From NCBI GenBank assembly GCA_035296965.1, contig DATGZX010000213.1, forward strand, positions 1 to 14,500: a stretch of 14,500 nucleotides of DNA, read 5' to 3'. How positions within the stretch are numbered: position 1 is the first letter of the stretch; the number at the start of each line of letters is the position of its first letter. Below, piece by piece: positions 1 through 7,621 of the stretch. A program made the position numbers and the translations under genes. This DNA comes from DATGZX01 sp035296965. GTDB taxonomy: Bacteria > Planctomycetota > Planctomycetia > Gemmatales > Gemmataceae. The notes beneath the pieces were generated by a model. That model was not told the DNA's origin. It saw only the letters and a list, made by a program, of their open reading frames with translations, and made no database searches.

Positions 1-2852
1 TCCTCCGAGACAAGGTCCACCCATAGCGACAGGAGAAGTTCTTGCGAAGGCGTTGGCAGGCTACTCCCGCCACGTAGATCCCAGATGAGGGCAGTGGTGT
101 CGGAACTGCCGGTGACGACAAAACGGCCATCCCCTGAGAAAGCTGGGACGCCGACCAAACCCTGATGGCCCTTCAGCACGCGACGAGGTTTCCCCGTAGA
201 GGTCTCCCACAACCGGATTTGGCCATCCTCGCAGCCCACGGCCAGCATGCGACCGTCTGGTGAAAATCGAACATGATGGAGCATGGCGACGTTGTCGTTT
301 GGCACCCGGAGTAGTTCGAGTAGTTCCTTGCCGCCGATCGCGTCAAATATCTTCAATCCTCCTCTGCTATCGCTCACGGCCAGCAATCGGGCGTCTGGGG
401 AGAACGCGACCGGAGAGTCTTTGCCGTCAAATCGGCGCAGCTCCTTGCCGGTAGTCACGTCCCAAATGCAGATTTCTTTTTCTCGCACGCTCGCCGAGGC
501 CAGCTTCGTGCCATCCGAGGAAAAAGTGAGCGAGTCCCAACCGTGAGGACCTGCCAGCCGACCCCGTTCCTTGCCGGTGCCTATGTCCAGAAGGCGGATG
601 ACGTGATCCTTGTCCTGCAGTGCCAGCGTCCGGCGGTCCGTCGTCACATCGATGGCATAAGCATGGTCGCCTTTCGGTAGGCCACGATGCCAGCGTTCCT
701 TACCAGTTGGGACATCCCAGCAGTGGAGGGTGAGTCCCGCCATCTTGACCACCGTAAGCAGGGTCTTACCATCACTGGAAAGCCAGCCGCGCAAACCGCC
801 AAACCGGCGTTGTTCTTGACCGGTCGACGTGTCCCACACCCGTACGGTGTCGTCCAGCGCGGCCGTGGCAGTTGTTCGTCCGTCGGCGCTGATCGTGACA
901 CTCGCAATCTGGTGCTGATGGCCGCCAACCGGGGTCATCTCCCGGCCTGTAATCACATCCCAGAGGTGCAGTGTGCTATCGTGTCCACCCACCCCTGCCA
1001 GCGTTTTGCCATCGGGCGAAAACGCAAGCGACTCATAGGGGTGTCCCTGGCTGCCAAGCTGGCGCTGCACTTTGCCGCTGCTCATGTCGAAGAGGAGGAT
1101 GTTTCCTTGGAATTCTTCGGAACGCTCGGCATAGTCCCCTTGAGCAACGGCAAGCGCTTGTCCATCGGGTGTAAAAGCTACGTCGCGGACATATCTGCAT
1201 TGCACTGCAAACCGGCGGACCTCCTTACCCTGAGCCAGATCCCAAAGGCGAACCCCATGGTCCCGGCAGCCAAGGGCCAGGAGTTGGCTGTCAGGGGAAA
1301 AGGCCAGAGCTAGCACGACCTCGCCTGGAGCTTCGATGCTGCGCAGATTCTGACCGGTCGAAGGATTCCATAGATGAACTACTTTGTCGAGGCCTGCGGA
1401 GGCCAACATCTTGCCGTTCGGAGAAAAGGCCAGTCGATACACCTCCTTCTCGTGTCCGCCGAGGCGGTGGAGTTCCCTCCCGCTGGCAGCTTCCCACAGG
1501 CAAACCGTGTGATCCCAGCCTCCCGAGGCTAAGACCTTACCATCGGGGGAAAACGCCAGGGTCTGCACAACCTCGTCGTGGGCCTTGAAACTGATTGGTT
1601 CTCGGCCAGACTGCCAATCCCAAAGCCATATGCGCGAGCAATTATCGCCCGCGGCCACAACCTTGCCGTCGGGAGAGAACGCGTTGCAACAGATTTGGGC
1701 GCGATGGGGAACCTGGAACCTTGCTCGTTGCTTGCCCGTGTCTCGATCCCAGACCCGCACACTGGAATCATAACTTCCCGTTGCCAGGAATTTTCCATTG
1801 GGCGCGAACGATACGCAGCTAATGTTTAACCCGTGCCGAAAACGTACCGTACCCAGTCGAGCGATGGCCCCTTCCGGCAATGGATCGCCGTATAGATCAG
1901 TTCTTGTCAATGCGGCATCCGGCCCTGGCTTCGCTTGTGCAGATGAATCCGCGCGCCGCTGTTCCTCTGCATCGGGTTCTTCTACCTTCAATACTCCATA
2001 GGCGAACACCCCCATGCTCGTGGTGAGGACGCCAACCGCGAGAATGAGCGTGGCCGCCAACGCCAATTTGGTCGCGAACATCGTTCGCAAGACTCCCCTC
2101 GCCAGGGCCATGACCGCTGGGGAGCCCGACGCCGCGCTGCCAGCCGTGCAGCGCAGTGAGGCTCCGATAACAGCTGCGACCAGTGCGGCGGGGGCGGCGG
2201 CGGGCGCCTCGGCAACAAGAGCGCTGGCGCAGAGCACGGCCGAAAGTGCCACTCCACGGCGCGCCAGGCGTTTCCGCAGAATCTCCCGGGCCTGCGCCAG
2301 CCGGCCCGCGACAGTCCCTTCTTTCCAACCGAGTTCCTGGCCCGCCTCCGCGCGGCTCTTGCCCTGGAGACAACACAACACAAAGGGAGTTCGATACTTC
2401 TCCGGCAGGCGCTGGAGTTCCTCATCGAGCAGCTCTTGTAGTTCGCGCAGCGCCGCCAGGGCACCAGGCTGCTCCGTCTCCGTAGTCAGTGTTCGCAGCG
2501 GGGATTGCCGGCGCCGCGCGGCCGATTGCTTGGCTCTCAGCGCCGTGCGGTAGGCGACGCCATAGAGCCAGCTCGCCAGCGCGCCGCGCTTGCGGACCGA
2601 TGCAGCCTTACGGATCAGGATAAGAAAGGTCGCCTGGAAAGCGTCCTCGGCATCCTCGGTCCGGCGCAGCACACGCCGGCACACCGACCAGACCAGTCCT
2701 CCATGCCGCTCAACGAGCGCAGCAAACGCCCCGTCGTCGGCAGACGACGTGAACCGTTGGAGCAAGTCGGCGTCGCTCACTTCCTTGGCGGCGAGGGCGC
2801 CGGCAAGTTGGCGGATGTGGCGGGCGACGATGTCAAGCTGTCGCTGCGGCAT
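1..2852 (-). CDS. ECF-type sigma factor fused to a TM helix and a 14-blade WD40 domain (C-terminus outside window)
   Basis: The frame is open from ATG at 2852 to the left edge, about 950 codons. Residues 30-110 are sigma region 2 (HGGLVWSVCRRVL, then TEDAEDAFQATFL, then ASWLYGVAYRTA). Residues 140-200 are region 4, with the helix-turn-helix LGWKEGTVAGRLAQAREIL. An Ala-rich linker and the motif GVLRTMFATKL lead into one predicted transmembrane helix at about 262-287. From about 335 to 945 I count 14 WD40-type repeats (FSPDGK...LA...WD..TG+E), enough for two seven-bladed propellers. The final residues (SQELLLSLWVDLVSE) look like the start of a C-terminal tail I recall from planctomycete WD40 proteins. 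ECF sigma factors direct RNA polymerase to stress or signal promoters; a membrane anchor plus WD40 suggests control by a protein partner across the membrane (inference). In-frame TAA codons 30-36 bases upstream fix the start. AGGG lies 8 bases before ATG, inside an inverted repeat. Confidence 0.9.
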   Translation of the reverse strand, partial: MPQRQLDIVARHIRQLAGALAAKEVSDADLLQRFTSSADDGAFAALVERHGGLVWSVCRRVLRRTEDAEDAFQATFLILIRKAASVRKRGALASWLYGVAYRTALRAKQSAARRRQSPLRTLTTETEQPGALAALRELQELLDEELQRLPEKYRTPFVLCCLQGKSRAEAGQELGWKEGTVAGRLAQAREILRKRLARRGVALSAVLCASALVAEAPAAAPAALVAAVIGASLRCTAGSAASGSPAVMALARGVLRTMFATKLALAATLILAVGVLTTSMGVFAYGVLKVEEPDAEEQRRADSSAQAKPGPDAALTRTDLYGDPLPEGAIARLGTVRFRHGLNISCVSFAPNGKFLATGSYDSSVRVWDRDTGKQRARFQVPHRAQICCNAFSPDGKVVAAGDNCSRIWLWDWQSGREPISFKAHDEVVQTLAFSPDGKVLASGGWDHTVCLWEAASGRELHRLGGHEKEVYRLAFSPNGKMLASAGLDKVVHLWNPSTGQNLRSIEAPGEVVLALAFSPDSQLLALGCRDHGVRLWDLAQGKEVRRFAVQCRYVRDVAFTPDGQALAVAQGDYAERSEEFQGNILLFDMSSGKVQRQLGSQGHPYESLAFSPDGKTLAGVGGHDSTLHLWDVITGREMTPVGGHQHQIASVTISADGRTTATAALDDTVRVWDTSTGQEQRRFGGLRGWLSSDGKTLLTVVKMAGLTLHCWDVPTGKERWHRGLPKGDHAYAIDVTTDRRTLALQDKDHVIRLLDIGTGKERGRLAGPHGWDSLTFSSDGTKLASASVREKEICIWDVTTGKELRRFDGKDSPVAFSPDARLLAVSDSRGGLKIFDAIGGKELLELLRVPNDNVAMLHHVRFSPDGRMLAVGCEDGQIRLWETSTGKPRRVLKGHQGLVGVPAFSGDGRFVVTGSSDTTALIWDLRGGSSLPTPSQELLLSLWVDLVSE

Positions 2853-2860
2853 GGGTTGTG

Positions 2861-2903
2861 CCCTGGGTGATATGGACTTCCTTCCTTATTAGTGCACCCA
2901 GGG
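2861..2903 (-). promoter_or_regulatory. Inverted repeat over the translation start of the sigma/WD40 gene
   Basis: CCCTGGGTG (2861-2869) and CACCCAGGG (2895-2903) are perfect 9-bp arms around a 25-base spacer. In the transcript the downstream arm contains AGGG, the only Shine-Dalgarno-like stretch at proper distance from ATG 2852. A purine-rich GGAAGGAAG sits in the loop, too far upstream to serve alone. It could be an RNA hairpin limiting translation or a DNA operator. The structure is plain in the sequence; the function is inference. Confidence 0.4.
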
Positions 2904-3024
2904 ACTGAAGTGGTATGAATTTCCGTAAAAAAACGACAATCGCTTCGAAAGACCTTTATTGTGGGACGAAGCGCGAAAAGGGGACGCGGACCGTTGCAGC
3001 TAACGGCTACCCAGCAAACGGCAA

Positions 3025-3045
3025 TGGGGTGCTCAATGCACCCCA
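3025..3045 (-). terminator. Candidate hairpin after flagellin
   Basis: TGGGGTGC and GCACCCCA form a perfect 8-bp stem with a 5-base loop, 82 bases beyond the flagellin stop. On the minus strand it is followed only by TTGCCGTTTG, a poor U-tract, so intrinsic termination is uncertain. It may instead act in mRNA stability. The rest of the 2853-3126 gap shows no gene. Confidence 0.3.
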
Positions 3046-3126
3046 GCGCCGTAGCGTTGCTCATCCCTTGTGTTCCTGGCAGCAATCCGTCGCCTGGTCC
3101 GGGCTAATCCTTGGCCTGCTGGTTGG

Positions 3127-4941
3127 TTACTTGCCTTGCAACAGGGCGAGAACCAACTGGGCCTGTTGGTTCGACGTTGACAGAACCGTGGTGCCGGCCT
3201 GCACCAGAACCTGGTCCTGCGCGAGGTTCGATGTCGCCGCCGCGTAATCCGTATTGGCAATGACCGATTCGGCGGACGTCGTGTTCGTCAGCGTCGACTG
3301 CAGGTTGGCGGCGGTGGCTTGCAGCGTCTGGGATTGGAACGCGCCCAGCGTGCCACGGATGGTGCTGATCTCGCTGTTGGCAGCATCGACGATTGCGATC
3401 GTGGATTGAGCGCCGGCCTCAGTCTGAATGTTGACCTGGCTGAGGTTGGCGAATTGATTGTTCGGCACGTTCAACCCGAGTGCAACCGTGCCCACGTTAT
3501 TGATGGCAATCGACGCCGTCTGGTTGGCGTTCGCCCCGATCTGGAAGACCAGCGAATTGTTCTGAATCGTCACGTCGCCCGTGGCGTTGGGAATCGTGTC
3601 GTTGACGGTCTGGATGCTGTTCGTGGGCAGGCTGCCTATCGCGACGGTGATGCCCGCGGCCTGACCGGTGCCGGTGAGAACGTTGCCGGTGCCGTTGGCC
3701 GCGAAGCCGCCGATGGTGCCTGCCACGTCCTGGCCGTTGGCGGTTGTCTGGGTGTTGCTGAAACCGCTCGAGTTTGCCGAGGGGGCACTGATGTTGGATT
3801 GCACGGTAATCTGTTGACTAGATCCGAACCGGTTCGAGGAGAGCCGGGTGTAGGCATTGGTAGCCGTCAGCGGATCGGCGATGAACGTAGAACCGGTATA
3901 GGTCGTTCCCTTGGACAACGACAGGCTCACGCTGGCGGTGCCGTTGGCGCCGCCGGCGTCCACCTGAAGCTGGCCGCCCACCACGCTCACCGTGCCGCCT
4001 GTGCCGAAGGAGGTGTTGATGGCCGCCGCCAGGTCACCCAGCGTCTGACCACCCGCAGCGCCGGTGTACGTGAACGTTCCGGTGATCGTGTTGCCATTCT
4101 TGTCTGTGCCGGCGTAGTTGATCTGGTCGCCGACGTTAATGCCTGAGAATTGGTCGGTGGTCGTCAGGTCGGTCGCGGACGTGGCGTTGGCAGCGCCGCC
4201 GCCGGTGGTGTAGTTGGCCGAGCTTTGCACCTGAGTGACCAGGCTGTCGGCCGTGACCCCCGTCGAACTCGATACCTGGTTGATGGCTTGTTCCACGCCG
4301 GCTTGCGTCAAGCCGGCGGCCAGATTCACGGTCACGCCATTGATCGTCAACGACTCGGCCGCAGTCAGGGTATTGCCATTCTGGGCAAATCCAGACACGA
4401 CGAGCGCCTTCTTAGCAGCTTGGGTGACATCCACCGCATAAGTCCCCGCATTGGATGTCGTGTTCGCATTGAGGAACGAAATGTAGGGGCTCGTCGAGGT
4501 ACCTGACAGGCCTGCCCCCCCGTTCAAAATCGCCTTGGTGCCGAATTGCGTGTTTGCCGCGATACGATCGATCGTGCTCAGTGCATTGGCGACCTGGGCC
4601 TGATCGGCTGCCAGGGAAGTGGGATCCTGGACAGCGGAGTTCGCCGAATCCAGCGCCAGGCCACGGATCTGAATGAGGAGGTTGTTGATTTCGCTGAGGG
4701 CCCCTTCCGCCGTCGACACCAGCGAAGTGGCTTCGGAGGTGTTATTGAGTGCCGTTTGCAGGCCGGTGATCTGGGCCTGTTGCTCCTCCATCTTGACCAG
4801 ACCGGCGGGGTCGTCCGCGCCAGAGTTGATCCTCAGACCTGTCGAGAGCTGTTGCAAGGTCTTGTTCAACATGTTCGTGGACTGCGACAGGCTATTTTGC
4901 GCTGTCAAAGATGAGACGTTGCTCAGTAGCGTAAGTGCCAT
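3127..4941 (-). CDS. fliC: Flagellin (FliC-type)
   Basis: 604 residues. The N-terminal 1-147 is a typical flagellin D0/D1 region: MALTLLSNVSSLTAQNSL, LSTGLRINSGADDPAGL, and TQFGTKAILNGG. The C-terminal 100 residues form the matching D0/D1 helix, with NSEISTIRGTLGAFQS and ending QLVLALLQGK. The Ser/Thr/Ala/Gly-rich middle, about 150-500, is the variable surface region. It contains segments resembling flagellin hook IN motifs near 195-235 (ESLTINGVTVNLAAGLT) and 255-330. Flagellin is exported through the flagellar type III apparatus and polymerises into the filament. At 604 residues it is longer than a minimal flagellin. ATG 4941 is preceded by AAGGGGAA. A sigma-28-like promoter lies about 80 bases upstream, and a FlgM-like gene precedes it on the same strand after a 238-base gap. 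That gap (4942-5179) holds only the promoter. Confidence 0.95.
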   Translation of the reverse strand: MALTLLSNVSSLTAQNSLSQSTNMLNKTLQQLSTGLRINSGADDPAGLVKMEEQQAQITGLQTALNNTSEATSLVSTAEGALSEINNLLIQIRGLALDSANSAVQDPTSLAADQAQVANALSTIDRIAANTQFGTKAILNGGAGLSGTSTSPYISFLNANTTSNAGTYAVDVTQAAKKALVVSGFAQNGNTLTAAESLTINGVTVNLAAGLTQAGVEQAINQVSSSTGVTADSLVTQVQSSANYTTGGGAANATSATDLTTTDQFSGINVGDQINYAGTDKNGNTITGTFTYTGAAGGQTLGDLAAAINTSFGTGGTVSVVGGQLQVDAGGANGTASVSLSLSKGTTYTGSTFIADPLTATNAYTRLSSNRFGSSQQITVQSNISAPSANSSGFSNTQTTANGQDVAGTIGGFAANGTGNVLTGTGQAAGITVAIGSLPTNSIQTVNDTIPNATGDVTIQNNSLVFQIGANANQTASIAINNVGTVALGLNVPNNQFANLSQVNIQTEAGAQSTIAIVDAANSEISTIRGTLGAFQSQTLQATAANLQSTLTNTTSAESVIANTDYAAATSNLAQDQVLVQAGTTVLSTSNQQAQLVLALLQGK

Positions 4942-5018
4942 CCTGCGGTTCCCCTTCTAACTGTTCCTTGAGATTGTGAAAACAGGCTCGGTCGGCCACA
5001 CCTGCTAACTACCGTGGT

Positions 5019-5046
5019 TTATCGAAAGCAGGCTGGACAGACTTTG
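5019..5046 (-). promoter_or_regulatory. Sigma-28-like promoter for flagellin
   Basis: Read on the minus strand, CAAA (5043-5046), 16 bases, then TTCGATAA (5019-5026). The sigma-28 (FliA) consensus known from enterobacteria is TAAA-N15-GCCGATAA. The -10 half is a good match and the -35 is one base off. The site lies about 78 bases upstream of the flagellin ATG. Planctomycete sigma-28 preferences are less well known, so this is a motif match only. Confidence 0.45.
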
Positions 5047-5179
5047 CCGAAAAAGTGAAAGCTGGACGCCAGCCGGAATGCTGAGATTCCGAAGCTAAGA
5101 TATGTGCGAAGGATGACGGCAGTTTCCAGACTCTGGCGCGAGGGCTAACGGGGGCCGGCTCGGCAGTATGCGGTGGGCG

Positions 5180-5461
5180 CTACCTTCCAGCAAGCGCGGT
5201 TCCCAACATAGCCTGGACTGTCTGCTCGACGGCCTTGGCAGTCGAGAATTCCCCGTTGGCCAGGCGGTTTACCACGTTCTGGACGACCTCCGGACGGAGG
5301 TCTGGGGTGTCGCGCATGGCCCGCAGCCAATCCGTTAATTCCGGGGACTGCAGTTGCAACGAAGAATCAGGGGGTGCCGTCCCGTCCATCCGCTCGGCGC
5401 CGCCATGGAGTGGTCCGGGTTGTGAGATCTGCTGCTTGGCCAGAGGATTATTGATACGCAT
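5180..5461 (-). CDS. flgM: FlgM-like anti-sigma-28 factor
   Basis: 93 residues. FlgM proteins are small, largely disordered inhibitors of the flagellar sigma factor FliA, exported once the hook is complete. The C-terminal half (DTPDLRPEVVQNVVNRLANG, then EFSTAKAVEQTVQAML) has the FlgM pattern of Arg-x-x-x-Val, a short helix, Asn-Gly or Ser-Gly, an aromatic, Ser/Thr, and a final amphipathic helix. The N-terminus MRINNPLAKQQISQPGPLHG resembles the opening of planctomycete FlgM proteins as I remember them. No signal peptide or membrane helix is present. ATG 5461 has GGAG 10 bases upstream. The next gene on the strand is flagellin, and both are preceded by CGATAA promoter elements. The assignment rests on pattern and context; FlgM is poorly conserved, so another small flagellar regulator remains possible. 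Confidence 0.7.
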   Translation of the reverse strand: MRINNPLAKQQISQPGPLHGGAERMDGTAPPDSSLQLQSPELTDWLRAMRDTPDLRPEVVQNVVNRLANGEFSTAKAVEQTVQAMLGTALAGR

Positions 5462-5503
5462 GGCAGGACTACTCCGGTTCTGAAATTCTCCCTTATGACT
5501 GAG

Positions 5504-5529
5504 TTATCGGATTTTTGCGGAAAACTTGC
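5504..5529 (-). promoter_or_regulatory. Sigma-28-like promoter for the FlgM-like gene
   Basis: On the minus strand TCCGATAA (5504-5511) differs from the sigma-28 -10 consensus GCCGATAA by one base. GCAA (5526-5529), 14 bases further upstream, is a weak -35. It lies 42 bases before the FlgM-like ATG. The same CGATAA core occurs upstream of flagellin, which strengthens both calls. Confidence 0.4.
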
Positions 5530-5597
5530 TCAATTATTTGGTCCTCAAGCACAAATTAACGGTGCACGACAATTCCATCGGGAATGGACGACTGGGC

Positions 5598-5636
5598 CGG
5601 GTGCCTGGCGGCCATGCCCGGGGCCTTGAACGGGCA
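5598..5636. repeat. Diverged copy of the GGGTGCC...ATGCCC palindromic element
   Basis: CCGGGTGCC, six bases, CCATGCCCG, then TGCCCG (5615-5620) pairing with CGGGCA (5631-5636) across 10 bases. The order CCGGGTGCC-ATGCCCG recurs in the cleaner palindrome at about 7497-7529, so this is probably a decayed relative. Low confidence because similarity is limited to short blocks. Confidence 0.3.
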
Positions 5637-5773
5637 ACCGCAAGGATTTTCAGCAGCTCATGACAGAGGTGGAGGCAAAAGCCAAGAAGGCGAAACCCGA
5701 CGGCAAGTGACGCACTATTTAGATTGCCAAGCTGGCATTGGGTCTTGACCAATCGTTGCTGCCGAGCGCGCCA

Positions 5774-5863
5774 ATCCTGCCTGGGACGATCTGAAAAACG
5801 TTGAACAGGAGGTAACGGAGAGAACTGAGAGGAATACCTCCGTTGCCTCTGTTACCTCCTGTT
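5774..5863. repeat. Hairpin repeat, copy A (30-base flank plus 60-base palindrome)
   Basis: The palindrome has perfect 13-bp outer arms AACAGGAGGTAAC (5804-5816) and GTTACCTCCTGTT (5851-5863), extended by four more pairs including one G-T. It is preceded by a 30-base flank beginning ATCCTGCCTGGGA. A second copy lies at 13297-13385. The palindromes are the same length with 50 of 60 bases identical, and the flanks match except for two substitutions and a one-base indel. Nothing in it looks coding. I regard it as a REP/MITE-like dispersed element. Confidence 0.8.
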
Positions 5864-5928
5864 AAGTAACAGCCGCATCCCACAGGCGGAGAGGGCAAAA
5901 TCGGCAGCCAGGCATCCTGCCGTCGCGG

Positions 5929-7386
5929 TCAGGGCAATAAAGGTCGGCTTGGTTCCTTCTCCAAGCGCTTTTTCTCGTCCTTCCGCTGCAGTTCTTTGGT
6001 CACCCTGTCCAACTCGTCCTGCAAGCGTTTCAACAACTCCCTGCGTTGTCCCTCGTCAGTTGCCTTCTGTAACTGGTCATCCAAGCGCTTGAGCAGTTCT
6101 TGCTGTTCCCTGGCCCTCTCCTTGAGTTGATCTTGCAATTGCTTGCTCTGTGCAGCCCGTAGAAAATCCACAGCCGTCTGGTCCATTTTTCCCTTCGCTA
6201 TCTTCAGCCGTTCGCTTTCTTGTGTTTTCTCCGCCATCTGATCCAAAATGTCCTTCAGTATCTTCGCCTGATCATTTCTTTGCGCGTCCGATAATGCCTG
6301 GAGATATTTTGCGTACTGCCGCTCGTCTTCCTTCGCCTTCGGTAGCGCCAGCCGCCGCTTCAATTCCTGGAGTTCCTTCCGCGAGGCCAGTAGATCCGCT
6401 CGGAGCCGCAGTATCTCCGCTTCGAGCCGAAGCTCCCTTTCCGTCTTGTCCTGATCTTGAATGGGCGCAGCGGCCGTGGCGTCCTGCCCTGGTTTCTGAT
6501 TCGCTCCATTCCCCTCCATCGCGTAGTAGCGAACACCGGACACCGGGATGCCGAGGATACCGACCAGGAGCAACCCAGCCATTGTTGCCTTGAGTTTGGT
6601 CAGAAACATGGTTTTTAGCACTCCTTCAGTAAGGGCGGCGACCTTGAACGAGATAACGCTGCTCGCCGCCGTTGGTCCCGCCGCCGTCAGACATGCAGCT
6701 TTGATCGTCGCGGACATCACCGAGGCCGGCACGCAGGCTGAAGCGTTTGGGGACAACATCGTTGCCAAGGCCCCGGCTGACACTGCCAGACCATAGCGAG
6801 CCAATCGTTTCGCTAACATCGTTCGCGCTGTCGCCAGCCGGCTTGCCACGGTGCCTTCGGGCACGCCGAGCTGCCGGGCCGCTTCTCGTCGGGACTTGCC
6901 CTCCAATTCGCAGAGGACGACAACAGCTCGATATTTGTCCGGCAGGCGAGTCAATTCCTCATCCAGGTGCGGCAGCACATCGTTCCAGAACATTTGTTCC
7001 ACGGCTGGTTCCGGCATCTGGGACACCTGCCTCTCCCGCGCCCGTCGCTTGCTGGCTGTCGCCCTTAGTTTCCGCGCCGTCTGGAACGAGACTCCATACA
7101 GCCAGTTAGCAAGCAGCTCTTTGGACGCAATCGACGCCGCCTTGCGGACGAAGACCAGAAACGTAGCCTGGAAGGCGTCTTCGGCATCGTGGTAGTTCGC
7201 CAGCAGCCGCCGGCACACTCCCCAGACCATCGGGCCGTGACGCTTCACCAGGACCGCCAAAGCCGCATCATCTCTGCGGCTAATAAAGTCCCGGAGCAAC
7301 TGTTCATCGGGCAACCCGGCACCATCCCGCAGAAGATGCACCCTGCGAAGATGCTGGAGGACCCCACCTACCTGACCGGTCGCCAT
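5929..7386 (-). CDS. ECF-type sigma factor fused to a TM helix and a long coiled coil
   Basis: 485 residues. Sigma region 2 is at about 30-110 (HGPMVWGVCRRLL, YHDAEDAFQATFLVFVRKAA, ANWLYGVSFQTA). Region 4 is at about 140-200, with helix-turn-helix LGVPEGTVASRLATARTML. A short Ala-rich linker and GVLKTMFLTKL precede one predicted transmembrane helix at about 268-288. Residues 315-480 are almost entirely charged heptad-like helix (ERELRLEAEILRLRADLLAS and later KELQRKDEKKRLEKE), a strong coiled-coil candidate. The plan matches the WD40 sigma factor at the left edge, with a coiled coil in place of propellers. Activity is probably controlled by anchoring or partner binding through the extension, with no separate anti-sigma gene visible (inference). 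AAGGAA lies 5-6 bases before ATG 7386. Sigma-domain identity is secure; target promoters are unknown. Confidence 0.9.
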   Translation of the reverse strand: MATGQVGGVLQHLRRVHLLRDGAGLPDEQLLRDFISRRDDAALAVLVKRHGPMVWGVCRRLLANYHDAEDAFQATFLVFVRKAASIASKELLANWLYGVSFQTARKLRATASKRRARERQVSQMPEPAVEQMFWNDVLPHLDEELTRLPDKYRAVVVLCELEGKSRREAARQLGVPEGTVASRLATARTMLAKRLARYGLAVSAGALATMLSPNASACVPASVMSATIKAACLTAAGPTAASSVISFKVAALTEGVLKTMFLTKLKATMAGLLLVGILGIPVSGVRYYAMEGNGANQKPGQDATAAAPIQDQDKTERELRLEAEILRLRADLLASRKELQELKRRLALPKAKEDERQYAKYLQALSDAQRNDQAKILKDILDQMAEKTQESERLKIAKGKMDQTAVDFLRAAQSKQLQDQLKERAREQQELLKRLDDQLQKATDEGQRRELLKRLQDELDRVTKELQRKDEKKRLEKEPSRPLLP

Positions 7387-7503
7387 GTCATTTCCTTCAC
7401 GGTTAGCAATTGCCCTCTACCTTAGTACTACCGGCTGCGGGGGAATTGATCGATGATTTTTCTGGATGGGGCATGCTGCAGGGAAGGGCAGAGCGCCGGG
7501 TGC

Positions 7504-7529
7504 CATGCCCGTGCGTTCGCACGGGCATG
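7504..7529. repeat. Perfect 12-bp palindrome (REP-like)
   Basis: CATGCCCGTGCG (7504-7515) and CGCACGGGCATG (7518-7529) are perfect inverted arms with TT between. It follows CCGGGTGC, a lead-in I associate with a common planctomycete intergenic repeat. It lies in the gap between the membrane protein at 7622 and the sigma factor at 7386. No U-tract follows on either strand, so it is not a convincing terminator. The rest of the 7387-7621 gap shows no gene. Confidence 0.6.
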
Positions 7530-7621
7530 AGCGCGACCGCAATGCATCAGGGCAAGGAATTGCTTAGTGACGGCAGGTTGTTGTGCGACAATATCGGTGG
7601 CATCACAATGGATGGCCTGTC

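Larger units (their letters stand above)
5462..5928. other. Gene-free gap with promoter, repeat copies and a possible gene relic
   Basis: This 467-base gap holds the CGATAA promoter element at the FlgM end, a diverged palindromic element near 5598-5636, and the hairpin repeat at 5774-5863. Between them, 5630-5710 (+) is a 26-codon open stretch ending in TGA that reads DFQQLMTEVEAKAKKAKPDG near its end. This looks like the tail of a real protein with no body upstream. I could not assign it to a family. Confidence 0.4.

Noticed and set aside
2913..2960. Promoter for the WD40 sigma factor (TTGTCG and CATACC on the minus strand)
   Set aside because: Only half of each hexamer matches, which is no better than chance in this region.
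3319..4146. 275-codon open frame (+) opposite flagellin
   Set aside because: It lies wholly within the flagellin gene on the other strand and has the Arg/Gly-rich composition of an antisense shadow.
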